A stretch of 64,000 bases of DNA, taken from the NCBI RefSeq assembly GCF_000381905.1, contig NZ_KB907250.1, positions 1 to 64,000 on the forward strand. The letters are read 5' to 3'. This document shows positions 24,626 to 31,054 of the stretch, one piece after another. Within the stretch, counting starts at the first letter, position 1, and each line of letters begins with the position of its first letter. This DNA is from Paenibacillus fonticola DSM 21315. Lineage in GTDB: Bacteria > Bacillota > Bacilli > Paenibacillales > Paenibacillaceae. A model generated the notes under the pieces. The model saw only the letters and a program-made list of their open reading frames with translations. It was not told the origin of the DNA and did not search any database. Both the position numbers and the translations under genes were made by a program.

Positions 24626-25675
24626 ATGAACATCGACTTTATCAAAGGTGCGGATATTTCGTTTGTGGATGAGATCGAAAGTGAAGGCGGCGTATTTTAT
24701 GAGCAGGGGCGGAAGCGCGATGTGCTCGATATTTTGAAGGATAGCGGCGTGAACTCGGCGCGCCTGCGCATTTGGAACAATCCGGAGTTTGATTATTGCA
24801 ATCCTAGGAAAACGCTGAAGATGGCGAAGCGGATCAAAGAGAAGGGAATGCACTTTTTGCTGGATTTTCATTACTCCGACTATTGGGCCGATCCGTCCAA
24901 GCAATATATGCCGAAGGCATGGGGAAACTTAAGCTTTGAAGAACTTGTTGCCGCTGTAGAGGAATTTACGGCTACCTTTATTACCGATCTGAAAGAGCAG
25001 GGCACGCTGCCGGATATGGTGCAGGTCGGCAATGAAATTACGAACGGCATGATCTGGGGCGAGGGAAGAGTCGATGGCGAGCATAATACGCCAGAGCAGT
25101 GGGAGAAGCTGAGTAAGCTCATTGCAGCAGGCATACGCGGGGTTCGCGCAGCGACGGAAGGAACAGCCCCGATCCCAGTCATGATTCATATCGACCGTGG
25201 CGGGGATAATGAAGGAAGCCGTTTCTTCTATGACAAGCTCGCTCAATTGAACATCGAATTCGATATTATCGGCCTATCCTATTATTCATGGTGGCACGGA
25301 ACACTAGAGGAGTTCACAGATAATGTGAATGATCTGGCGGTACGCTATCATAAGCCGATTGTCATCGTAGAGGTGGCCTACCCGTGGACGATGACGCCTC
25401 CGGATGAGCAGCCGCTCATTTTCAACCGCGAGGATTGGATCTATCCGGGTTTCCCGGTAAGCGTTGAGGGACAGAAGAGGTGGCTAGAAGAGCTCATGCA
25501 GCGCATTAAGGCTATTCCAGACGGTCTGGGCCTTGGCCTGTATTATTGGGAGCCGTGCTGGATTCCATCCAAACCGGCCTGGTCTGTCGGACATGAGAAT
25601 AACTGGTCAAACCTTACGCTGTTCGACTATAGCGGCAATAAACTCGACTCTTTGAACGCTTTTCTTGAAAAATAG
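24626..25675 (+). CDS. ganB: Arabinogalactan endo-beta-1,4-galactanase, GH53
   Basis: A 349-residue GH53 enzyme that cleaves beta-1,4-galactan chains. GADISFVDEIESEGG and GVNSARLRIWNNP are family signatures. The acid/base is probably E137 in VQVGNEITNG and the nucleophile E249 in IVIVEVAYPWT. GH53 enzymes are often secreted, but this one has no signal peptide, so it should act on imported galacto-oligosaccharides in the cytoplasm. AAAGGAGC precedes the ATG by about ten bases. It is the fourth gene of the transporter operon. A GH42 beta-galactosidase (GanA), usual beside it in Bacillus, is missing here. Confidence 0.92.
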   Translation: MNIDFIKGADISFVDEIESEGGVFYEQGRKRDVLDILKDSGVNSARLRIWNNPEFDYCNPRKTLKMAKRIKEKGMHFLLDFHYSDYWADPSKQYMPKAWGNLSFEELVAAVEEFTATFITDLKEQGTLPDMVQVGNEITNGMIWGEGRVDGEHNTPEQWEKLSKLIAAGIRGVRAATEGTAPIPVMIHIDRGGDNEGSRFFYDKLAQLNIEFDIIGLSYYSWWHGTLEEFTDNVNDLAVRYHKPIVIVEVAYPWTMTPPDEQPLIFNREDWIYPGFPVSVEGQKRWLEELMQRIKAIPDGLGLGLYYWEPCWIPSKPAWSVGHENNWSNLTLFDYSGNKLDSLNAFLEK

Positions 25676-25745
25676 CCGCCGCTTGCTCAAATTGCTTGCA
25701 ATCATGCATAATGAGAGGTATCTAACGCTTAGGTGGTGATACCTC

Positions 25746-26618
25746 TTGGATTGGGGAAATGATAATATTCGATACGTATTCTCTTCCATAGAACGCTCGC
25801 TTCCACTCTATCTCGAATCGATTGGCTACAGTGCGTGGGAGCGTATCTTTCAACGTCCAGAAGGCTATCCGTACTATCACTGGCTCCATACGCTTGATGG
25901 AGAAGGCCGTTTCGTGCTTTTGGGAGAATCCATCAAGTTGACGAAGGGTACCGGCGTATTGCTGACGCCGTTTACGCCGCATAGCTATTATCCTACCTCT
26001 GAACGCTGGTCGACGATTTATATTACGTTTGGCGGAGCAGCGGCCGGGACGATTATGGAAGCGCTGGATATGGATAAATCCACCTTTTATGAGGAGGGGG
26101 ACGACCGCTCCTTCGGTAAGCTGTTTAATGATTTATTTCGGCAAATTGCCCAGGCTGAGTCTCACTCTAACATTGAGGTTTCGTCGGATCTATACAATTT
26201 TCTCATGCAGCTTCGCAAATTCGGCATGCTGAACAATCAGCCTTCGCTTTCTCAATACTACCAGAAGCTGCAGCCCGTTGTATCATGGATGGAGCAGCAT
26301 ATGTCCGATAATATTGGTCTGCAGGAGATTGCGGATTACGCCAATATGAGCATAAACACGCTGCATGAGCTGTTTCAGCAGGCGTTTGATTTAAGCCCTT
26401 ATTCGTATCTGATTCAGCTTCGTATCCGTGAGGCGAAGCGAATCATATTTCACCATCCGGAGCGGGCTCTGCGTGAGGTCGCTGAGCAGACAGGCTTTAA
26501 CGATGTCAGCCATTTTGTCGCTACGTTCCGTAAAAAGGAAGGGATTACGCCCGGAAAATACCGCGAGCTTCATTTAACGTCTGAGGAGCAGCAGGCACCC
26601 AGCATTGAATCGATGTAG
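25746..26618 (+). CDS. AraC-family transcriptional regulator
   Basis: A 290-residue regulator. The N-terminal ~150 residues form a cupin-like sugar-sensing domain (LTKGTGVLLTPFTPHSYYPT). The C-terminal ~100 residues contain two AraC-type HTH motifs: IGLQEIADYANMSINTLHEL and LREVAEQTGFNDVSHFVATF, then FRKKEGITPGKYRE. The start is TTG 25746 behind AGGTGGTG. It follows the galactanase by 70 bases and is the likely regulator of the galactan operon, in place of the LacI-type GanR known from Bacillus subtilis. The inducer is not known. Confidence 0.88.
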   Translation: MDWGNDNIRYVFSSIERSLPLYLESIGYSAWERIFQRPEGYPYYHWLHTLDGEGRFVLLGESIKLTKGTGVLLTPFTPHSYYPTSERWSTIYITFGGAAAGTIMEALDMDKSTFYEEGDDRSFGKLFNDLFRQIAQAESHSNIEVSSDLYNFLMQLRKFGMLNNQPSLSQYYQKLQPVVSWMEQHMSDNIGLQEIADYANMSINTLHELFQQAFDLSPYSYLIQLRIREAKRIIFHHPERALREVAEQTGFNDVSHFVATFRKKEGITPGKYRELHLTSEEQQAPSIESM

Positions 26619-26668
26619 CAGACTGGCAGATTGCCGTACAGCAAAAATGATGCACGATAAAACTTTAC

Positions 26669-26713
26669 AGATGCTTGTCTCGTTCTGGAATGGATGAGAC
26701 GGGCATCTTTTTT
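26669..26713 (+). terminator. Intrinsic terminator after the galactan regulator
   Basis: AGATGC..GTCTC pairs with GAGAC..GCATCT (about 26669-26708), followed by TTTTTT. It ends the galactan operon before the tail cluster. The rest of the 26619-26866 gap shows no gene. Confidence 0.8.
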
Positions 26714-26866
26714 AGATTATCAGTCATTCAGTTAAAATATGTGACACCGTATGCTTCACGATATGGTTTAGGTGTGGAATTAGGTAGCTTTTAGATCCCT
26801 TCTTTTTAATAAACGGCAGGAGCTGGGACTGGGTCGAATTTTGGAAGCTCTGTCTGATATGATACG

Positions 26867-26945
26867 CTGTCCTTTTGCTGTCCGGTTTATGACCAGGGTC
26901 TGTCCGTGCGCTGTACTTTTGACGTGTTAAATTTGTATTGTGGAA
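26867..26945 (+). promoter_or_regulatory. Putative late promoter with phased CTGTCC motifs
   Basis: CTGTCC at 26867, 26878 and 26900 and CTGTAC at 26911 are spaced 11, 22 and 11 bp, all on one helix face, ending three bases before TTGACG (26919-26924). No good TATAAT lies 17 bp further on, so the promoter may need an activator or a phage-type sigma factor. The same spacing recurs in the second copy. The role is inferred. Confidence 0.6.
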
Positions 26946-26987
26946 ATGAATCGAGAGGGCCTTATCGACAACCTGCAGGAAGCTGCT

Positions 26988-27021
26988 GCCGCTGAGTTAA
27001 TCAGCGGCTTTTGTCGTTTTT
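26988..27021 (+). terminator. Leader terminator-like hairpin (possible attenuator), copy 1
   Basis: GCCGCTGA (26988-26995), loop GTTAA, TCAGCGGC (27001-27008), then TTTTGTCGTTTTT. It stands between the putative promoter and the first tail gene, and the same hairpin is kept in the second leader. A terminator in this place implies regulated read-through, unless the promoter really lies downstream. Confidence 0.7.
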
Positions 27022-27071
27022 AAGGATTGGCCACTAATGTGCAGCAATGTCCTAGGAGGGAGGTGAAACCA

Positions 27072-27125
27072 TTGTGCAATGTCAGAGCCGGTGAATCAGG
27101 AATGCTGGAATGGAGTGCCTTATGA
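27072..27125 (+). CDS. 17-codon leader reading frame, translationally coupled to the first tail gene
   Basis: TTG 27072 lies seven bases after GGGAGGTG and opens a 17-codon frame (MCNVRAGESGMLEWSAL). Its stop overlaps the ATG of the first tail gene as ATGA. The second leader copy has a matching short frame starting with the same TTGTGCAATG. It may serve only to couple translation. Confidence 0.4.
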   Translation: MCNVRAGESGMLEWSAL

Positions 27126-27955
27126 GAAGCGCGGTGACAGCGAAGCTGCTGGCGGCGGTGCCCGGGTTGAATGCAATCTACAGCTCGGCTGGCGAGATTG
27201 GAGAAGAAGCTTTACTGCCTTGTGCGTTGTATTTTCAGGGTGAGGTGGACGCAGGCGGCGCCTGGTCCGGTTTGAGGCAAATCATCGAGCTATGGCTCTA
27301 CGTGCCCGGATTAAATCCGGTTGGGTTAGATGGACTGAGTGAGCAAACGGTCAAAGCATTGGACAAGCAGCTGCTGACAGCGGAAACGGGGGAGAGATTC
27401 CTCTGTTTATTTGAGGAAAGCCTCGGGCCAGATCGTTTGGATGAAGCCCGAGGTGCCATGAAACGAGGCCTTCGTTTTGCTTTGATTGTACCGCAAGCTC
27501 TAAGCCGGGCAGTGCAGATCTGCAGTGATCCGTGGCTAAACGCTATTCAGGAATGGACGCAGGAAGTGCTTGGGCCGGAATGGCAAATTCATAGCGGCAG
27601 TTGGCCATTGGGCTTTGAAACTCCCGCTATGATGTGGCGGATTACCGATATGGAAGTATCGCCACGGGGCAGGACGTTTTTTGAGCTGAAAAAACAGTTC
27701 ACTGCCTTCATAGCCGGAATGGATGCCAACCAGGAGCATCAGGCTATTCTTTCTCTAGTTGAGGCTTTGGGAAGAAGTGTTAAAATTCCGCTGCATCCAG
27801 GAGATCAAACGTATTTAACCGTTCTTGAACCGAGGGTGAATATGAACGCGAATAAAGCCACGGAGGGACAACTGTCCGTGACGTTCAGCCGGCGCATCGC
27901 GGATTCCATGGATAAGGGGCCGCTGATGCAGTTTATTCAATATACCAGAATATAA
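27122..27955 (+). CDS. Tail-completion-like protein, first gene of the tail cluster
   Basis: A 277-residue soluble protein. The N-terminal half (AVTAKLLAAVPGLNAIYSSA, then IIELWLYVPGLNP) and C-terminal half (WRITDMEVSPRGRTFFELKK then LTVLEPRVNMNANKATEGQL) each look like a small tail-terminator domain, so it may fuse two such modules. Position immediately before the sheath and tube genes is where PBSX-type phages encode XkdI/XkdJ. ATG 27122, coupled to the leader frame, is preferred over ATG 27110. The assignment is inferred from order and size rather than a clear motif. Confidence 0.6.
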   Translation: MRSAVTAKLLAAVPGLNAIYSSAGEIGEEALLPCALYFQGEVDAGGAWSGLRQIIELWLYVPGLNPVGLDGLSEQTVKALDKQLLTAETGERFLCLFEESLGPDRLDEARGAMKRGLRFALIVPQALSRAVQICSDPWLNAIQEWTQEVLGPEWQIHSGSWPLGFETPAMMWRITDMEVSPRGRTFFELKKQFTAFIAGMDANQEHQAILSLVEALGRSVKIPLHPGDQTYLTVLEPRVNMNANKATEGQLSVTFSRRIADSMDKGPLMQFIQYTRI

Positions 27956-27973
27956 ATTTGAGGTGGTAAAACT

Positions 27974-28426
27974 ATGGCACAAAAAAAGCAGACGGCACAA
28001 GCGGTCCAAACAACCGAGGCGACTCAAGCCGCCAATGAAGCTTATGCTGATAACGCTGGTAATGCTGGTAATGCAGCTAATGCTGGTAATGCAGCTAATG
28101 CTGGTAATGCAGCTAATGCAGGTAAAGTAACCGAAGCAGCTAATGCAGCAAATGCAGGTAAAGCAGCCAAAGCAACCAAAGCAACCAAAGTAACCAAAGT
28201 AACCAAAGTAACCAAAGCAACCAAAGCTGTCAAAGCATCTGAGGCTGCCGAGCCAGTGTATCCGCTTGGTGAAATTATGCAGCAGTCGGAAGCGTTGATG
28301 GGTGTGAAGCAGGAGGTGCTGGCTGGCGCATTTCATCATTTGCCTGATGACACGACCAGCGCTGGTTTGACAGTAAAAGAAGCGAAAGAGCAGGTACAAC
28401 TATTTTTGAATAGGAAGGTGAAGTAA
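27974..28426 (+). CDS. Low-complexity repeat protein of the tail cluster
   Basis: A 150-residue protein in two parts. Residues ~20-95 are tandem repeats: AGNAAN units, then a Lys-rich TKA/TKV series, giving a long basic Ala/Lys region like histone H1 tails. Residues ~96-150 are a normal domain (YPLGEIMQQSEALMGVKQEV, then TVKEAKEQVQLFLNRKV). AGGTGG precedes the ATG. It lies between the tail-completion and sheath genes; similar short C-terminal domains occur at this place in PBSX-like clusters. The repeat region probably varies in length between strains. Exact role unknown. Confidence 0.7.
   Translation: MAQKKQTAQAVQTTEATQAANEAYADNAGNAGNAANAGNAANAGNAANAGKVTEAANAANAGKAAKATKATKVTKVTKVTKATKAVKASEAAEPVYPLGEIMQQSEALMGVKQEVLAGAFHHLPDDTTSAGLTVKEAKEQVQLFLNRKVK
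28050..28230 (+). repeat. Tandem repeats within a tail-cluster gene
   Basis: Two in-frame arrays lie side by side: 18-bp units (GCTGGTAATGCAGCTAAT) in about 28052-28130, and 9-bp units (ACCAAAGTA and variants) in about 28170-28230. All keep the reading frame, so unit gain or loss changes only the protein length. Confidence 0.85.
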
Positions 28427-28428
28427 TT

Positions 28429-29892
28429 ATGGCAGCAGGAAATTGGAATTTGACGAGTCAGCCGGTATTGCCGGGACTGTTCATGAACTTTGTAAGTGCC
28501 GCGGGATCAGCGATCGTGCCAGGCGCACGCGGCGTGGTGGTTGCTCCTGTGAAGGCGCATTGGGGGCCGATCGGCCAATTTGTTGAGGTAACGAGCGAGA
28601 ATGCGATCAGGGAGCTGTTCTCGAATGATGAATCCGAAGGGGCAACGGCTTACACGACGCTGTTCTTGTCCTTGCTTGGCGGCGCGAAGAAGCTGCTGGC
28701 CTACCGGATTGCGGATAGCTCCGCTGCTTCGGCCGAGCTCGTGCTGAAGAATAGCGAAGCGAGCCCGGTGGATGCTTTGAAGTTGAATGCCAAATACGCA
28801 GGTGTGCGTGGCAATGCATTCAAGGTGACGATTCAGCCAAGCTTGGCAGTACCGGATGTGAAGGAGCTCAAGCTGTATGAAGGCAACGCGCTGCTCCGCA
28901 CGATTACGCTCGGAAATGGCAATGTGGATGCTGCTGTTACCGCGATCAATGAAGATGCGGGGAACAAGTGGATTGTGGCGGAGAAGCTGTCTGGCGGCGT
29001 GCTTGCCGACGTGTCCGGCGTTGCTCTGGAGGGCGGAGCAAGCGGAATTTCCGGAATTACGAACGCGGATTATATCGCGGCTATGGACGCTTTTGAGACG
29101 CAGGATTTCCATGTCCTGACGCTCGATGGGGTGACCGACGTTGCACTGCGGACCAGCCTCGTCGCCTGGGTCAAACGGGTTCGCAGTGAGGGAAAAGGCA
29201 TTTTGGCAGTGCTCGGCGGATCGCTGGCAGAGGATACGGGTGCAGATGCTGTGAATAAAGCCATTGCCCGCAGCGTGGCAGCGGACTTTGAGGGAGTTGT
29301 TAACGTAGGTTCGGGGGCCGTATTGAACGGAAAATCGTATTCCTCCGCACAGGTCGCTTCTTGGGTCGCCGGGTTGATTGCTGGACAGGCCTTGAAAGAG
29401 TCCACGACGTATGCCGCGTCGCCATTTGAGGACGTGACTCGCCGCTGGACGCGCTCGGAGCAGGAGCAGGCGGTGCAAAACGGCGTATTCCTGTTGGTGC
29501 ATGACGGCCGCCGGGTTAAGGTGCTGCGCGGGGTGAACAGTCTGATTACTTTGCAGCAGGGCCAGAACAAGGGCTGGAAGAAAATCCGCAAAATCCGCGT
29601 CATCGACCAGATTAACGCTGATCTGCAGCGGCAGGCGGAGGATCATTACATCGGCAAGGTCAACAACACGGAGGAAGGCCGTCAGGCGCTGATCAGCGCA
29701 GGCCAGCAGTATTTGCAGACTTTAGCTGCGGAAGGTGTCATCGAAGCCACGGGCTACGATGTAACGCTGGATCCGAGATTTTATGGGGATGGCGCGGTCA
29801 TGCAGCCTGAGGATGATCAGGTGTTCCTGACCTGGCAGGCGGACGACACTGATGTGATGGAACAAATTTTCGGCACGTTCTACGTGCAATAA
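28429..29892 (+). CDS. xkdK: Contractile tail sheath protein
   Basis: A 487-residue protein of the phage tail sheath family. The start (SQPVLPGLFMNFVSAAGSAI, then VPGARGVVVAPVKAHWGPIG) and the end (VDVTLDP-like ATGYDVTLDPRFYGDGAVMQ) match PBSX XkdK. The C-terminal part carries the conserved assembly domain with RVIDQINADLQRQAEDHYIG and KVNNTEEGRQALISA. GGAAGGTG precedes the ATG. Sheath subunits stack around the tube and contract to push it into the target cell, so the particle is of contractile type. Confidence 0.93.
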   Translation: MAAGNWNLTSQPVLPGLFMNFVSAAGSAIVPGARGVVVAPVKAHWGPIGQFVEVTSENAIRELFSNDESEGATAYTTLFLSLLGGAKKLLAYRIADSSAASAELVLKNSEASPVDALKLNAKYAGVRGNAFKVTIQPSLAVPDVKELKLYEGNALLRTITLGNGNVDAAVTAINEDAGNKWIVAEKLSGGVLADVSGVALEGGASGISGITNADYIAAMDAFETQDFHVLTLDGVTDVALRTSLVAWVKRVRSEGKGILAVLGGSLAEDTGADAVNKAIARSVAADFEGVVNVGSGAVLNGKSYSSAQVASWVAGLIAGQALKESTTYAASPFEDVTRRWTRSEQEQAVQNGVFLLVHDGRRVKVLRGVNSLITLQQGQNKGWKKIRKIRVIDQINADLQRQAEDHYIGKVNNTEEGRQALISAGQQYLQTLAAEGVIEATGYDVTLDPRFYGDGAVMQPEDDQVFLTWQADDTDVMEQIFGTFYVQ

Positions 29893-29913
29893 TTTTGAGG
29901 GGGAATATAGAAG

Positions 29914-30330
29914 ATGGCACAATATCTCGATCCAAGCCGCGTCATTATGGGGACGTTCGGGCAGATTTTTATCGATGGCGTATGGCAGTCGAACCTGAAT
30001 CACTTAGAGGCCAATGTAGAGGCGGATAAAAGAGAACTCAATCTGGTGGGCACGGAATACACGGTTTTCAAGCTGGGTCGTAAAAAAGGCACCGGCACGA
30101 TGAGCGGCTACAAGGTGACCTCCGATATGATTCAGAGGGGCTTCCAGAAGTTCAATATTATTCAGAAGCTGGATGACCCAGAGGCGTACGGCTTTGAACG
30201 CATTGAGCTGAAAAACTGCATGGTCGACAGAATTCAGCTGGCGAACTGGACGGCAGGAGAAGAGGTTGCTGAGGAAACGCCGTTCACCTTCGAAGGCTAT
30301 GAGCTGCTTGATCCGATCATCGCACCTTAA
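29914..30330 (+). CDS. xkdM: Tail tube protein
   Basis: A 138-residue protein of the XkdM/DUF2001 tail tube type. It begins MAQYLDPSRVIMGTFGQIFI and includes KLGRKKGTGTMSGYKVTSDM, typical of the family. GAGGGGG lies about 13 bases before the ATG. The protein forms hexameric rings inside the sheath. Gene order sheath, tube, chaperone is the same as in PBSX. Confidence 0.93.
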   Translation: MAQYLDPSRVIMGTFGQIFIDGVWQSNLNHLEANVEADKRELNLVGTEYTVFKLGRKKGTGTMSGYKVTSDMIQRGFQKFNIIQKLDDPEAYGFERIELKNCMVDRIQLANWTAGEEVAEETPFTFEGYELLDPIIAP

Positions 30331-30361
30331 ATAATGGTTGAATTGAAAGGGGAAAACCGGA

Positions 30362-30823
30362 ATGAGTGAAGTGAAAGAGTGGAATGAACAGGATATTTTG
30401 GACGGTCTCTTCGAGACGGCAGCGAATTTGCCGGAAGAGACCGTTTTTATTTCCCGGCTGAGTCTGCGCGTTACGCTGTGTGGCTTAACCTCCAGCAAAG
30501 TCGACTCGATTCGCGAGCGGTGTACGATCCGCAAAACCTCTAAAGGCCAGGTTTCGGAAAAAATCGACAGTGAGCTCTTTAATGCCACGCTGATTAAGGA
30601 AGCGACCTCTGCACTGGAGGTTGTGCGTAAGCTGGACGACGGCCAGGAGCAAGGCGTGAAGCTGACCGGCTGGGGCGACGAGCGCATTACGAGCCGGCTA
30701 AAGCTGTCTGGCGGCGATGAAGCTGTCCGTCGTCTTTTGCTTGCGGGAGAGCTTGACGCCGTAGGTGACAAGGTGCTGGAGATTTCCGGCTTCGGGGTGG
30801 ATATTGCCGATCTAAAAAACTAG
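30362..30823 (+). CDS. xkdN: Tail assembly chaperone, short form (XkdN-like)
   Basis: A 153-residue cytoplasmic protein between the tube and tape-measure genes, the standard place of tail assembly chaperones. It reads EWNEQDILDGLFETAANLPE and ends DIADLKN. AAAGGGG is about 11 bases before the ATG. Directly before the TAG stop lies A-AAA-AAC (30814-30820), a classic -1 slippery heptamer. A -1 slip leads into the 61-codon extension described separately. Such chaperones coat the tape measure before tube growth, and the ratio of short to long forms matters. Confidence 0.88.
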   Translation: MSEVKEWNEQDILDGLFETAANLPEETVFISRLSLRVTLCGLTSSKVDSIRERCTIRKTSKGQVSEKIDSELFNATLIKEATSALEVVRKLDDGQEQGVKLTGWGDERITSRLKLSGGDEAVRRLLLAGELDAVGDKVLEISGFGVDIADLKN

Positions 30824-31005
30824 TAAACTCCGGCGGCATGACGACGCTGCTGTTCCATTTGTGGAGCAGGCATAGTCTGCGCCCCGGAGAGTTCTGGTCT
30901 CTCCCGAAGGGAGAGCGCATGCTGCTGAGGGCTTTTACGGAGAAGGAGCTGGAGATGATGACATCTTCAGCCTCGCCGTACGGCTCCGGGCGGAAGCCCG
31001 GTTAA
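30362..31005 (+). CDS. Tail assembly chaperone, long form by -1 frameshift
   Basis: Slipping at A-AAA-AAC (30814-30820) from frame CTA AAA AAC TAG moves reading to CTA GTA AAC (from 30820), which is open to the TAA at 31003-31005. The extension reads LVNSGGMTTLLFHLWSRHSL, then RPGEFWSLPKGERMLLRAFT and a short end. The fused product would be about 214 residues. 'H.....PGE....P.G.R......' resembles the second chaperone part of long-tailed phages (lambda gpT-like role). A separate start at ATG 30838 is possible but has only GGCGGC in front. Frameshifting itself is inferred from the signal and frame arrangement. Confidence 0.75.
30899..30915 (+). other. Hairpin inside the frameshift extension
   Basis: CTCTCCC (30899-30905), loop GAA, GGGAGAG (30909-30915): a perfect 7-bp stem 78 bases after the slippery site. 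It is too far away for a standard frameshift stimulator but could influence translation in the overlap region. Confidence 0.4.
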
Positions 31006-31054
31006 AGCCGGATGGATTATGGCAGAGACGATGACGGCAGAAAGGAGGTAAAAC

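Larger units (their letters stand above)
26867..27083 (+). repeat. Tail-cluster leader repeat, copy 1 (before structural genes)
   Basis: This block is about 80% identical by eye to 39010-39220 and in the same orientation. In order it holds four CTGTCC-type words, a TTGACG hexamer, a conserved GTTAAATTTRTATTGTGGA stretch, a perfect hairpin with a T run, and a ribosome site ending in ATTGTGCAATG. The two copies flank the whole structural part of the tail cluster, about 12.1 kb apart. Confidence 0.9.

Noticed and set aside
28050..28230. Repeat array considered as a CRISPR or a regulatory repeat
   Set aside because: Units of 18 and 9 bp are contiguous, in frame and coding, with no spacers.
27815..28399. 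Long minus-strand frame opposite the repeat protein gene, rich in Phe, Cys and Gly
   Set aside because: It is only the antisense reading of the tandem repeats; it has no ribosome site and runs into the previous tail gene.
28507..29646. 379-codon minus-strand frame opposite the sheath gene
   Set aside because: The sheath gene on the plus strand has clear family motifs; the antisense frame is a GC-bias shadow with no start signal.
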